Source: Phycisphaerae bacterium
Lineage (GTDB): Bacteria > Planctomycetota > Phycisphaerae > UBA1845 > PWPN01
Length of the DNA stretch: 52,582 nt
Direction of reading: 5' to 3'
NCBI GenBank assembly: GCA_012729395.1
Contig: JAAYDF010000180.1
Coordinates: 1 to 52,582, forward strand
The notes below the pieces were generated by a model that worked only from the letters and a program-made list of their open reading frames with translations, was not told the DNA's origin and did no database searches. Position numbers and translations under genes: made by a program. Positions 36,989 through 45,771 of this stretch are shown here, piece by piece (the first letter of the stretch is position 1; each line of letters opens with the position of its first letter).

Positions 36989-37786
36989 ATGAGCGAGTTG
37001 GTGCCTAACAGGTTGCTGTTTCGTTTTGAGGTGCCGATCCGATATCGCCGGCCGCCGGTGATCGATGGCGACTTGAGCGATTGGCCGGACGAGTACCTTC
37101 TGCCGGACTTCGGCCGGCTGGACGGGAGGGAGTCGTTCGCCCGCGTCTGGCTGGCGTGGCATGAGAGCGGGCTGTTCCTCGCCTGCCGAATCGAGGGGCG
37201 GCGCAGCCCGTTCCAGTGCGATCCGACGGCGTTCTGGAAGGGTGACAACCTGCGGCTCATGACCGACATGCGGGACACGCGCGACCTCAAGCGGGCCTCG
37301 CGCTATTGCCAGCAGTTTTACTTCCTGCCGACCGGCGGCGGGCGCGACCGGAAACAGCCGGTCGCCGGGGCCGCCCGCATCAACCGGGCGACAGAACACG
37401 CCCCACCCGTTCGCGACGGCCTCATCGCCATCGCCGCGACCCGCCAAGCCGCTTCCGCCCTCGATGCCGGCGTTGAACGCGCCGGCCGCCGCGGGGGGCG
37501 GCCGCTACCTGCCGACGCCGAGCGACTGGCATCAGCCGACGAGCGACGTCCATCACCGATCAGCTCGAAGGAACGGTTGCCGGCCGACGTCTACACCCTC
37601 GAAGCCCATATTCCACAAACGGCGTTGTCCGGGTTCGACCCGATCGAGCATTCCCGCATCGGCCTCTACGTCATGGTCGAGGACCGCGATCTAGGCCAGC
37701 AGTACCTGACGGTCGGCGATGAACTCAATTGGCACGTCGATCCGAGCACCTGGGCTACCGGCGTTCTGACACCGATGCCGCGTTGA
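36989..37786 (+). CDS. DOMON/CBM9-like carbohydrate-binding-type protein, with repeat-derived insert
   Basis: 265 aa, not further recognised. The ATG at 36989 (AAGGA 6 nt upstream) is preferred over GTG 36965. There is no signal peptide. The fold pattern IDGDLSDWPDEYLLPDF, VWLAWHESGLFLACRIEG and FWKGDNLRLMTDMRDTRD is that of CBM9/DOMON-like beta-sandwich domains. The C-terminal strand is ADVYTLEAHIPQTALSGFDP to GLYVMVEDRDLG. Between them lies an Arg/Ala-rich stretch (about 155-200) whose DNA includes a MITE core hairpin at 37480-37510. That segment is probably a translated repeat. It follows the uvrA fragment by 76 bp on the same strand and may share its transcript. Confidence 0.65.
   Translation: MSELVPNRLLFRFEVPIRYRRPPVIDGDLSDWPDEYLLPDFGRLDGRESFARVWLAWHESGLFLACRIEGRRSPFQCDPTAFWKGDNLRLMTDMRDTRDLKRASRYCQQFYFLPTGGGRDRKQPVAGAARINRATEHAPPVRDGLIAIAATRQAASALDAGVERAGRRGGRPLPADAERLASADERRPSPISSKERLPADVYTLEAHIPQTALSGFDPIEHSRIGLYVMVEDRDLGQQYLTVGDELNWHVDPSTWATGVLTPMPR
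37480..37510 (+). repeat. MITE core hairpin inside a coding sequence (copy F)
   Basis: The 31 bp align with the core of copies A (556-586) and B (12660-12690). The differences inside the stem are compensatory: GGTCGCC/GGCGACC in A and B becomes GGCCGCC/GGCGGCC here. The hairpin is thus conserved while the sequence changed. It encodes about AGRRGGRPLP in the DOMON-like protein. Confidence 0.6.
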
Positions 37787-37947
37787 CTTGATCCGAGCCG
37801 GGTCGTAGAGTGCCGTCAGGCGTCTCCGTCGTCACAAGGCGGCGGTGCGTGTATAGCGTCCGGGGAGTGGACGAACACCGTCTGAGCCATGCAGCGCGTG
37901 CCGGACGCGCGACCATCGAGGGGCAAGATGCAAGGAGTGCACAAGCC

Positions 37948-38991
37948 GTGGTAGAAACACCCCCGCCTCAACGACCAATTCGGCAACTGTCGCTGGCCCT
38001 GACGATTGCGGGGACGGCGGTTGGGCTCATTCTTCTGGCTGCAGGCGCTTATCTGCTGTTCGAGGCGGGGACACGGACAACGGGAGCGTTGCTTCTGGTG
38101 GCTGGTTTGCTGCTGGCGTGCCAATCGCTTTTCGTCTTCGTGCTCATGGAGACGGCCGGGCAGGCCGAAGCCAATATCCACCGCCTGTACCGCAACTCGC
38201 TGCACCTGCTGGACTCCGTCGATCGGATCGAGCCGCTGATCAAGATGATCTCGCATAACAGCCAGATCTCCGACTCGGCCAAGTCACTGGCCCACCGCGA
38301 CCTTGAACGAGATGCCCTGCGGCAGGCCATCCGCGAGGAAATGTACAGCGGCGAGATGGAGGCCGTGCAGTACCTGATCGACGAGATGGAGCGGCGGTTC
38401 GGCTACCGGCAAGAGGCCCAGAAGCTGCGCGAGGAGATCGCCCAAGTCCGCGAGATGACCATCGAGGAGAAAATCAACGAGGCGATCGTACACATCGAAC
38501 GGCTCATGGCCGAGTATCAGTGGGAACGGGCCGCCCGGGAATCCGAACGGCTGATGAAGCTCTTCCCGCGGCACGAACGAGTCACCAACCTGCCCACCAC
38601 GCTGAACGAACGACGTGAGGCCCGCAAGCAGGAACTGCTCACCCAGTGGAAGCAGGCCGTCGAGCGGGAGGAGGTCGACCACGGCATTGCCATCCTGACC
38701 GAGCTGGATGAGTACCTGACCAAAGAAGAGGCCCAGGCCCTTCAGGACTCCGCTCGGCACGTCTTCAAAGCCCGGTTGCTCAACCTGGGCGTACAGTTCG
38801 GCTTGGCGGTCACCGAGGCTCGGTGGCGCGACGCGTTGGAGGTCGGGCTGAGGATTCGCCAGGAGTTCCCCAATAGCCGTATGGCCCACGAGGTCTCCGG
38901 CAAGGTCGAAACCCTGCGACTCAAAGCCGGCTTCGTCGCCGACGCAGAGATCATCCGCCGCCGCGATACGCAGGAGAAGGGGGAAGGCTAG
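37948..38991 (+). CDS. Membrane protein with two TM helices and long coiled-coil domain
   Basis: 347 aa, not recognised. GTG 37948 is chosen because AAGGAG lies 10 nt upstream; the longer frame from 37810 has an unlikely Arg-rich leader. Two transmembrane helices span about residues 14-38 and 45-68. The rest (about 75-345) is a charged, helical, coiled-coil-rich region with heptad-like segments (EEMYSGEMEAVQYLIDEMER, REEIAQVREMTIEEKINEAI). It may form TPR-like helical hairpins (YQWERAARESERLMKLFP). It is probably an inner-membrane protein with a cytoplasmic helical domain, possibly structural. Its TAG stop is also the terminal TAG of a MITE copy (38989-39087). Confidence 0.75.
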   Translation: MVETPPPQRPIRQLSLALTIAGTAVGLILLAAGAYLLFEAGTRTTGALLLVAGLLLACQSLFVFVLMETAGQAEANIHRLYRNSLHLLDSVDRIEPLIKMISHNSQISDSAKSLAHRDLERDALRQAIREEMYSGEMEAVQYLIDEMERRFGYRQEAQKLREEIAQVREMTIEEKINEAIVHIERLMAEYQWERAARESERLMKLFPRHERVTNLPTTLNERREARKQELLTQWKQAVEREEVDHGIAILTELDEYLTKEEAQALQDSARHVFKARLLNLGVQFGLAVTEARWRDALEVGLRIRQEFPNSRMAHEVSGKVETLRLKAGFVADAEIIRRRDTQEKGEG

Positions 38992-39087
38992 AGCGATTCA
39001 CGCCCCATCGTAGCGGTCGCCCCCCGACTTCGGCGAGCTCGCTCCGTCTGAGCTCAGCGTCGAAGACTGCCGAGCCACAGCGACCGG
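38989..39087 (-). repeat. MITE-like element, truncated copy C
   Basis: It begins TAGAGCGATTCACGCCCCAT, the same terminus as copy B, continues CGTAGCGGTCGCCCCCC, then carries the GACTTCGGCGAGCTCGC insert also found in copy E (12413-12518), and ends near GCGACCGGCG. The left third of the full element is missing. The first three bases are the stop codon of the membrane protein gene (37948-38991). Confidence 0.72.
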
Positions 39088-39100
39088 CGGCGGTTTTCCC

Positions 39101-41002
39101 TCACATCCGGCGACGGCGCCACCAGCAAAGAACCAGAAGAGACCACAGCAACTCAGTGTGATCCTGGCGACGAGCACTGTGCCGCGTGAACAGATCCTCC
39201 GCCACGGTCGAGATGAGCCCCAGATCGGCCAAGGCGGCGGGCGTGACCACGTCGCGGTACATCTCCCGCAACTCCTGTCGAAGAAACTCGCCCACAGGCA
39301 CCTCGAAACCCATCTTACCCCGCCGAATGATCGCCTCGGGCAGCAGATCCCGAAACGCATCACGGAGAATGCGCTTCGTCGTCGCCCCGCGCAAACGGTA
39401 ATCGATCGGCAGGCCGGCCGCGAACGACACGACCTCACGCGACAGCAACGGCACCCGCACTTCCAGCGAATGGAACATACTGGCTAGATCGACCTTGTGC
39501 AGCATGTCGGCCGGCAGACCGATCGCCAGATCGGCGAGCAAAACGGCGTCGAGGCCGTCGGCCACGCCTCCCCCTTCCCGCCACGCGCCGGCGGCAGCGC
39601 GGTAGCGGTCCGCCATTCGTTCGATGCTCAGCCCCGACGAGCGGACAAGCAACTGCCCCGCCGGCGAGTCGTCCAGGATCCTCGCCCAGGCGATGTGCCG
39701 TTCCATGAAATCGGTCCGGTCGCCACGGAGTAGTTTGCGGGCCTGCCGAAGGCGATCCAGCCATGGCGTAGACCTCGCCACCGGCGCAAGCCGCAGCAGA
39801 GGCTCGATCGCCCCCCGGCGAAGCCAGCCGGGCAATCGTCGGTAACGCTCGATGTACTCATGGCCGCGGTACCGCCAGTAGCCAGCAAAAAGCTCATCCC
39901 CCCCGTCGCCGCTGAGAGCGACGGTAACCTGTCCGCGCGCGTGACCACTGACCACGGCGGCAGGTAGCAGCGAGCTGTCGGCAAAGGGCTCGCTCAGGTG
40001 GTTGAGCATGGGCTCGACCGTAGCCAGGATGTCCGCGAACCTGAGTCGGCAGGTGTGATGCTCGGTGCCCAGGTGCCGGGCGACCCGCTCGGCATACGCG
40101 GTCTCGTCATACCGGGGATGGTCGGGGTAGCCGATGCTGAAGGTTTTGACCGGCTGGTGCCCCACTCTGGCAAGGCAGGCCACAACGATCGCCGAATCCA
40201 ACCCGCCGGACAGGAACGCCCCCAGGGGCACATCGGCGACCCGCTGGCTCTCCACGGCGGCTTCGATCAGCCGGCGTAGCTCGCCGCAGGCCTCCTCATA
40301 GACAGGGGGCACGTCCGGTGCGGGAGGCAGATGGGTGAACCGCTCGGGCTCGCGAGGACCGGCCGCGTCAAAGAGCAGCCGATGCCCCGGCGGCAACTTG
40401 TAGACACCCCGGTAGATCGTCCACGGATGCGGGATGAAGCCGAGGTTGAGGTACCATTCCAGCCCTTCGGGGTCGAGGGTCAGATCGAGGTCGGGGATCG
40501 TCTCCAGAGCCCGCATCTCGCTGGCGAAGATGAGACGATCATCCCGGCAGGTGTAGTAAAGCGGCTTGATCCCCAGCGGGTCGCGGGAGAGATGACCGGT
40601 GCGACCGGTCAAGTCCACCACCGCCAGGGCCCACATGGCGTCGAATCGTTCGACGGCGGCCGGTCCCCAGGCGATGCACGCCTTGAGAACAACCTCCGTA
40701 TCGCAGGTGGTGCGAAAAGGCGGCGGAAGCTGCTCGCGAAGCCCGGCGGCGTTGTACAGCTCGCCGTTGTAGACCAACACCCATCGCCCGGAAGGATCGA
40801 GCATGGGCTGAGCGCCCGCCGGGGTGGGATCCAACACCGCCAGCCGGGTGTGGGCCAAGCCGACCGAGAACCCGGGGGCCTCGTGACGCCAGATGCGTTG
40901 GTCGTCCGGCCCACGATGGCCAAGAGCGTCGCGAAGCCGTTCGAGCGAAGCTACCGGAATGGGCCGCCCGCGAAAGTCAACGATGCCCGCGATGCCGCAC
41001 AT
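39101..41002 (-). CDS. asnB: Asparagine synthase (glutamine-hydrolysing), AsnB type
   Basis: 633 aa. It converts aspartate, glutamine and ATP to asparagine, or amidates an Asp or sugar acid in a cell-surface pathway. The start at 41002 is fixed by chemistry: Cys2 of MCGIAGIVDF is the glutaminase nucleophile. The N-terminal Ntn domain includes LGHRGPDDQ and VYNGELYN. The synthetase domain has the PPi-loop AFLSGGLDSAIVVA and LSGDGGDELFAGYWRYRG. Full length agrees with AsnB of about 550-650 aa. Frames extending 111 nt upstream are spurious. The ribosome site is weak (GGGGAA). Such proteins often sit in exopolysaccharide clusters, but no such cluster is visible here. It is divergent from bamA. 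Confidence 0.93.
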   Translation of the reverse strand: MCGIAGIVDFRGRPIPVASLERLRDALGHRGPDDQRIWRHEAPGFSVGLAHTRLAVLDPTPAGAQPMLDPSGRWVLVYNGELYNAAGLREQLPPPFRTTCDTEVVLKACIAWGPAAVERFDAMWALAVVDLTGRTGHLSRDPLGIKPLYYTCRDDRLIFASEMRALETIPDLDLTLDPEGLEWYLNLGFIPHPWTIYRGVYKLPPGHRLLFDAAGPREPERFTHLPPAPDVPPVYEEACGELRRLIEAAVESQRVADVPLGAFLSGGLDSAIVVACLARVGHQPVKTFSIGYPDHPRYDETAYAERVARHLGTEHHTCRLRFADILATVEPMLNHLSEPFADSSLLPAAVVSGHARGQVTVALSGDGGDELFAGYWRYRGHEYIERYRRLPGWLRRGAIEPLLRLAPVARSTPWLDRLRQARKLLRGDRTDFMERHIAWARILDDSPAGQLLVRSSGLSIERMADRYRAAAGAWREGGGVADGLDAVLLADLAIGLPADMLHKVDLASMFHSLEVRVPLLSREVVSFAAGLPIDYRLRGATTKRILRDAFRDLLPEAIIRRGKMGFEVPVGEFLRQELREMYRDVVTPAALADLGLISTVAEDLFTRHSARRQDHTELLWSLLVLCWWRRRRM

Positions 41003-41464
41003 CCGAATGTTCCCCGGCAAACAGACGCAACCTGCGCCCATGTTTGCCATGTATCCTGTACGTCTCTGGGGTCCGGGGACGGGCTCTTCCTTGCCGGCCT
41101 GGGGGCTCTCCACGCGGATCAGTCACTGGGCGGCATGGCGATGCCGTCTCGCCGGAAAGGCTTCAAGCCGAAAAAGTGCCTGCCCCTTCCCAGACACCAC
41201 CGGCGCAAGACCCTGGTGCCACGTTTTGGTGAGCTCGATTGTTTCGATAACCCGGCCGAACGCAAGCCCGACACGTTTTTGACACCGTCAGCGGAGGGCG
41301 TATCATACGCGGCGGCTCCACCGGCATTGGCGGCGGGTGGAGAATGTGACGACTGCCGGCGAACAAGGTCGGCGGCACGCCCCATCAGGCGCGGTCCGGG
41401 CGTGCCCCGCAACCCGACGGCGGTTGATTGGTCCGGTTCCCATATCCCCAGGAAGTCGCTGCTC
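41003..41464. other. Divergent intergenic region asnB-bamA
   Basis: About 460 bp that hold a strong plus-strand promoter (41279-41306) and a 5' leader of about 150 nt for bamA. The open frame that runs in from 40331 through this region is antisense to asnB and not a real extension of bamA. Nothing else is recognised. Confidence 0.5.
41279..41306 (+). promoter_or_regulatory. Strong sigma70-type promoter of bamA
   Basis: TTGACA (41279-41284) and TATCAT (41301-41306) with a 16-bp spacer, close to consensus. Transcription would start near 41313, leaving about 150 nt before ATG 41465. Confidence 0.6.
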
Positions 41465-43900
41465 ATGCCCAGGAACTTCACGAAACGTGCCCCTGTCCGG
41501 CAAGCCCCAGGTCAGCGCGCGATGCGTCGCGGACACACCCTGCGTCGGTGGGGGTGGATGGTGCTGTTGACTCTCCCCGCGGCATCGCACTTGCCAGCCC
41601 AGCAAGCACCGGACGCCGAACCCGGCCCGGCTATCACCTCGCCGTTGGACGGCAGAGTCGTCAGCGTCGTGCGGATCGAAGGCCTCGTCGCCATCGACGA
41701 AGCCTACGTACGCAACCAGATGCGGACCCAACAGGGCCAACCCTATTCGCAAGACCAGCTGCAACGGGATGTCGGCCGACTGCTGCGTACCGGACGATTC
41801 ATCGACGTGCACCCGGAAACGCAGGTGGTCGACGAGCAGGTACAAATCACGCTGCGTCTGACCGAGAAGCCTTCCGTGGCCGCCGTCGAGTTCGTGGGCA
41901 ACAAGAAGTTCAAGCCCAAGGATCTGCTGGAAGCTCTGGCCTTCGCGGCGGGTGACCCGCTCGATCTTTACGATGTCAGCCGTGGGAGAGAGGCCATCGA
42001 ACGGCTCTATCGCGAGAAGGGTTATGCCTATGTGGAGGTGACGTTCGACGAACAACTGATGCGCGACGAGCAGCGCGTTGTGTACACCATCGTCGAGAAT
42101 CAGCGGGTACGGGTGCGAAAGGTACGATTCGAGGGAAACGTTACCTACAGCGCCAGGGAGCTCGAAACGCAGGTGGAGACCAAACCGTTTCTGCCGATCT
42201 TCCGGGCGGGTGACTTCGACCCGGATCGGGCGGAACGCGACGCGGCCAAGGTCCAACAGTATTACCGCGAGCGAGGGTTCCTCGACGCACGGGTCAGCTA
42301 CGTCACCGAATTCGAGGATGTCGCCCGCGAACGGCTGGCACTGATCTTCCGCGTCAGCGAGGGTGTACGCTACCGCATCCGAGAGATCATCATCCGCGGA
42401 AATGAGGTCTTTACCACCGAGCAAATCAGCGAGAAGCTGACCTTGCAGGTGGACGACTTCCTGATGGACGGCCGCGTGAAGGCGGACGTCAAGACGATCG
42501 AGACGGACTACGGTGCGCAGGGCCACATCTATGCCCAGGCCGTGCCGACCTGGGTCTTTGCCGAAGAACCGGAACGGGTGGTGCTCACCCTCACCATCCG
42601 CGAGGGCGAGCAGTTCCGCGTCGGCTGGATCGAGGTCAACGGAAACACGCACACCCAGGAGAAGTGCGTGCGTCGCGAGCTACGCTTTCACCCAGAGGAG
42701 CTGTTCGACACCACCAAGACAGCCAAGGCGGAGCGTCGGCTCAAGGAATCCGGGCTCTTCACCGAGGCGACCATCGAGGCCATCGAACCCTCCAGCGGCG
42801 AAGCCAATGTCCGCGATGCCCTCGTGACGGTGCAGGAAAACCCGCGAACCAATCAGTTCATCGCCGGAGTCGGGGCCAGCAGCGACAGCGGCCTCGTCGG
42901 CAACATCGTGCTGGAGAATACGAACTTCGATCTCTTCGATACGCCGCGGAACTTCAACGAGTTTATCCGCGGTCGGTCCTTCCGCGGGGCCGGGCAAACA
43001 TTCCGCATCCAACTCGAGCCAGGCACCGAGTTGAACCGCTTCCGCATCGACTTCCGCGAGCCCTACCTGCTGGATATGCCCATCGGGTTCGGCACCAGCC
43101 TGTATCTTTTCGAGCGCGGCCGCGACGGCTACAACGAGCAACGGGCCGGGGGTAACGTCAGCTTCGATCGGACCTTCGAGGAGGGCTGGCTGGCCGGCTG
43201 GGTCGGCGAAATCGCCCTGCGAGCCGAGTACATCAATATCAATGACCGCCAAGCATTCGCCGCCAAGGACATCCGCGACGTCGAGGGCGGTAGCTACCTA
43301 TCAAGCGTCAAGCTCTCGCTGCTGCACGACACAACCGACAGCCGGTTCCTCCCGTCCGAGGGCCACCGCTTCAACGTATCCTGGGAGCAGGCCGGGGCCA
43401 TGGGCGGCGACTACTTCTTCAGCAAATTCACCGGCGGGTACACGAAGCACTGGACGGTGGCCATCGACGAAGAGGAGCGTAAGAGCATCGTGAGTGCATT
43501 CACCCGCGTGGGGCAGATCTTCGGCGACGCGCCCGTCTTCGAGCGGTTCTACGCCGGCGGCATCGGCTCGCTCCGCGGCTTCGACTTCCGAGGCATCAGC
43601 CCGCGCGATGGCTTGCGCAAGAACCGCATCGGCGGCGACTTCATGTTCCTCACTGGGGGCGAGTACTCCTTCCCGCTGGTCGGCAAAGCCCTACGCGGCG
43701 TGCTCTTCGCGGATATGGGTACCGTCGAGGAGGAGTTCGGCATCTCCAGTTGGCGGGCCGCGGTCGGTGCCGGCGTACGCATCACGCTCGATATCTTCGG
43801 CACGGTACCCATGGAGTTCGATTTCGCCCTGCCGGTGTCCAAGGACAGCGAGGATGACACCCGCTGGTTCAGCTTCTTTATCGGACTGCCGTTCTTCTAA
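41465..43900 (+). CDS. bamA: Outer membrane protein assembly factor BamA
   Basis: 811 aa Omp85-family protein that folds and inserts beta-barrel proteins into the outer membrane. The start ATG 41465 has AGGAAG about 9 nt upstream. A signal peptide follows a short N-terminal extension (hydrophobic core WGWMVLLTLPAAS, cleavage near LPAQQ). POTRA repeats run from about 65 to 460 (for example VEFVGNKKFKPKDLLEALAF, VRFEGNVTYSARELETQVET and WIEVNGNTHTQEKCVRREL). The Omp85 barrel covers about 470-811 with the conserved FERFYAGGIGSLRGFDFRGI (VRGF-type motif) and a C-terminal aromatic residue (FFIGLPFF). Length is typical (about 800). Its presence supports a Gram-negative-type envelope with an outer membrane. 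Confidence 0.95.
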   Translation: MPRNFTKRAPVRQAPGQRAMRRGHTLRRWGWMVLLTLPAASHLPAQQAPDAEPGPAITSPLDGRVVSVVRIEGLVAIDEAYVRNQMRTQQGQPYSQDQLQRDVGRLLRTGRFIDVHPETQVVDEQVQITLRLTEKPSVAAVEFVGNKKFKPKDLLEALAFAAGDPLDLYDVSRGREAIERLYREKGYAYVEVTFDEQLMRDEQRVVYTIVENQRVRVRKVRFEGNVTYSARELETQVETKPFLPIFRAGDFDPDRAERDAAKVQQYYRERGFLDARVSYVTEFEDVARERLALIFRVSEGVRYRIREIIIRGNEVFTTEQISEKLTLQVDDFLMDGRVKADVKTIETDYGAQGHIYAQAVPTWVFAEEPERVVLTLTIREGEQFRVGWIEVNGNTHTQEKCVRRELRFHPEELFDTTKTAKAERRLKESGLFTEATIEAIEPSSGEANVRDALVTVQENPRTNQFIAGVGASSDSGLVGNIVLENTNFDLFDTPRNFNEFIRGRSFRGAGQTFRIQLEPGTELNRFRIDFREPYLLDMPIGFGTSLYLFERGRDGYNEQRAGGNVSFDRTFEEGWLAGWVGEIALRAEYININDRQAFAAKDIRDVEGGSYLSSVKLSLLHDTTDSRFLPSEGHRFNVSWEQAGAMGGDYFFSKFTGGYTKHWTVAIDEEERKSIVSAFTRVGQIFGDAPVFERFYAGGIGSLRGFDFRGISPRDGLRKNRIGGDFMFLTGGEYSFPLVGKALRGVLFADMGTVEEEFGISSWRAAVGAGVRITLDIFGTVPMEFDFALPVSKDSEDDTRWFSFFIGLPFF

Positions 43901-43910
43901 TGGCGTTCGC

Positions 43911-43942
43911 CCCGGGGACTTGCGGCTAACCCGGGGACTTGC
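43911..43942. repeat. Short 13-bp direct repeat after bamA
   Basis: CCCGGGGACTTGC occurs at 43911-43923 and 43930-43942, 10 bp after the bamA stop. It precedes a small hairpin. Confidence 0.6.
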
Positions 43943-43944
43943 AC

Positions 43945-43960
43945 CCCCGGCTCGGGGTTT
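43945..43960 (+). terminator. Weak terminator-like hairpin after bamA
   Basis: CCCCG, loop GCT, CGGGG (43945-43957) followed by only three T. It could end the bamA transcript before the tRNA-Gln promoter, but the stem and T tract are short. Confidence 0.25.
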
Positions 43961-43998
43961 GCGTCTGCGGACCGGCTCGTGAAGCCGGAAACGGGCTG

Positions 43999-44027
43999 TT
44001 GACGGGGGCCGGGGGAAGAGCTATGCT
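43999..44027 (+). promoter_or_regulatory. Strong sigma70-type promoter upstream of tRNA-Gln
   Basis: TTGACG (43999-44004) and TATGCT (44022-44027) with exactly 17 bp between them. Predicted start is near 44034, about 270 nt upstream of tRNA-Gln. It may also read on into glmU and the housekeeping cluster. Confidence 0.58.
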
Positions 44028-44033
44028 GTGCCT

Positions 44034-44306
44034 TCCCGTCGAAGGCTGCGGGTGACCGGCCTTGGGCGGTTTTACACCACACCCCTTGGGGTACCTTCCG
44101 TGTGGGAGAGTGGGCTTCCGCTTCGCAGCGGGGAGTTCAGACCTCGGGTGCGGTCAACAGGAGAGCCGACGGGCCCATCCCGATTCGCCGGCAAGAAGCC
44201 GGTCCCTCAGGGTTGGGCGACAGGCTCCAAGCTGCGACCGATCTTTGCGGTCATTCGTCGCCAGACAGCAGGCGAAGTGTCGGACCCGAACGCGGGACCG
44301 ATCCGG
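44034..44306 (+). other. Structured non-coding leader or candidate small RNA
   Basis: This is the stretch between a strong promoter and tRNA-Gln, without a supported ORF. Several stable hairpins can be drawn: CCACACCCC with GGGG...GTGTGG (about 44080-44114), CCGCT-TCGC-AGCGG (about 44128-44141) and CCGGC-AAGAA-GCCGG (near 44190). It lacks the hallmarks of SRP RNA, tmRNA and RNase P RNA. It could be a long tRNA leader or a separate small RNA. Confidence 0.3.
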
Positions 44307-44378
44307 TACCCGGTGGTGTAATTGGTAACACACCAGGTTTTGGTCCTGGCATTCCTGGTTCGAGTCCAGGCCGGGTAG
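44307..44378 (+). tRNA. tRNA-Gln (anticodon TTG)
   Basis: The acceptor stem is TACCCGG (44307-44313) with CCGGGTA (44371-44377), discriminator G. The anticodon stem CCAGG/CCTGG encloses the loop TTTTGGT, giving anticodon TTG. The T arm is CCTGG-TTCGAGT-CCAGG. No CCA is encoded. It reads CAA/CAG glutamine codons. Confidence 0.96.
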
Positions 44379-44518
44379 TGTGGCCCGCTCGCATAGCACA
44401 CACGAGGGGAAGGTCCGACCGCCGCACAACCATGGCAGCCCGGTGTCTGCCTGGATGTGATGGATAGGCCGTGCGGCGAGAAGCCTCCGCACACAGAAAT
44501 GGCTCCCGGAGAGCGTTG

Positions 44519-45751
44519 ATGCCCAGCAGACCTACAGCCGCGATCATCCTGGCCGCCGGTCGCTCTACGCGCATGGTCACGGACATGCCCAAGGTGCTCC
44601 ATGAAGTGTGCGGCCGGCCGATGCTGGCCTATGTGGTCGACGCATGCAGGGCAGCGGGCGTTCAACGGATCATCGCGGTCGTCGGATACCAAAAAGAGCA
44701 GGTGATCCAGGCCTTCGCCAACGAGCCAGACATTATCTGGGTCGAGCAGACGGAGCAGAAAGGCACCGGGCATGCGGCCATGGTCTGCCGTGAAGCCCTC
44801 GCGGACTTCGACGGTAACGTGGTTGTGATCGCCGGGGACATGCCGTTGCTGCGGAGCGAGACGCTGCAACTGCTGGTCGACACGCACAAGAAGCAGAATT
44901 GCGCGGTGACGCTGGCCACGGCCGTCCTGGCCAACCCGACGGGCTATGGGCGTATCGTTCGGGACGAGTACGGCAACCTGCAGGGCATTGTCGAGGAGTC
45001 CGACTGCACCGACGAACAGCGGCGGATCACAGAGATCAACCCCAGCTACTACTGCTTTGACAAGGGTTTGCTGCTCTCGGCCCTGGATCAGCTCAAACCG
45101 GACAACGTCAAGGGCGAGTATTACATCACCGACGCGCTGCATATTCTGGTCCAGCAGGGCCACCGCGTGGTGGCGATCACGGCGGTCAAAGCGGAAGAGG
45201 CCGTCGGGGTCAACAGCCGAATGCAGTTGGCCGACGCCGGCCGCATTATGCAAAATCGCATCCAGAGCAACCTGATGCAGAACGGCGTCACCATCGTGGA
45301 CCCGCCGAACACCTGGATCGACATCCGGGCGGTGATCGGGCAGGATTCGGTCATCTATCCGTTCAGTTACATTCACGGACGGGTACGGATCGGAAAGCGA
45401 TGCAGCATCGGACCGTTCGCCTATCTGCGGGAAGGGACCGTCCTGGAGGATGACGTGGTGGTGGGCGTGTTCACCGAGTTGAAGAACTCGACCCTGGGGC
45501 CGGGCACACGGGCCCGCCACTTGAGCTACATCGGGGACGCCCATATCGGGCATCGGGTGAACGTCGGGGCGGGGACGATCTTCTCGAACTTCGACGGCCG
45601 GCAGATCCAACAGGCGGTGGTCGGGGACGACGTCTACATTGGCAATGGAGCGATCCTGGTGGCGCCGCTGGCGGTTTCCAGCGGCCGGCAGATTGCGCAC
45701 GGCGCCGTCGTGCGAGACGGCGGCCCACAGAACGAAGGGGGTGCCACCTGA
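44519..45751 (+). CDS. glmU: GlmU-like UDP-GlcNAc pyrophosphorylase / acetyltransferase, short C terminus
   Basis: 410 aa. GlmU acetylates glucosamine-1-phosphate and uridylylates the product to UDP-GlcNAc for peptidoglycan and lipid A. The start ATG 44519 has GGAG 7 nt upstream. The uridyltransferase signature is AIILAAGRSTRM with K in MPKVLHEV; QKGTGHA and VVIAGDMPLL follow. From about residue 250 there is a left-handed beta-helix of hexapeptide repeats. Acetyltransferase residues are seen as His and Tyr in ARHLSYIGD and Asn in FSNFDG. The protein stops about 45 residues short of the usual 455, so the C-terminal arm is missing. Acetyltransferase activity is therefore uncertain. First gene of a housekeeping cluster, 20 bp before prs. 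Confidence 0.9.
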   Translation: MPSRPTAAIILAAGRSTRMVTDMPKVLHEVCGRPMLAYVVDACRAAGVQRIIAVVGYQKEQVIQAFANEPDIIWVEQTEQKGTGHAAMVCREALADFDGNVVVIAGDMPLLRSETLQLLVDTHKKQNCAVTLATAVLANPTGYGRIVRDEYGNLQGIVEESDCTDEQRRITEINPSYYCFDKGLLLSALDQLKPDNVKGEYYITDALHILVQQGHRVVAITAVKAEEAVGVNSRMQLADAGRIMQNRIQSNLMQNGVTIVDPPNTWIDIRAVIGQDSVIYPFSYIHGRVRIGKRCSIGPFAYLREGTVLEDDVVVGVFTELKNSTLGPGTRARHLSYIGDAHIGHRVNVGAGTIFSNFDGRQIQQAVVGDDVYIGNGAILVAPLAVSSGRQIAHGAVVRDGGPQNEGGAT

Positions 45752-45771
45752 GCAAGTGCCAACCCACATTC

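Noticed and set aside
40331-41464. N-terminal extension of the BamA frame by 378 codons
   Set aside because: It is antisense to asnB. A signal peptide, ribosome site and promoter place the real start at 41465.
41303-42652. Long open frame on the minus strand (449 codons)
   Set aside because: Antisense to bamA; no domains.
44034-44306. SRP RNA, tmRNA or RNase P RNA in the tRNA-Gln leader
   Set aside because: None of their conserved motifs (for example the GGAAGGAAGCAGC loop of SRP RNA or the GAGGAAAGTCC of RNase P RNA) is present. 6S RNA could not be tested by eye.
44207-45769. Long open frame on the minus strand (520 codons)
   Set aside because: Antisense to glmU and running through tRNA-Gln; a shadow frame.
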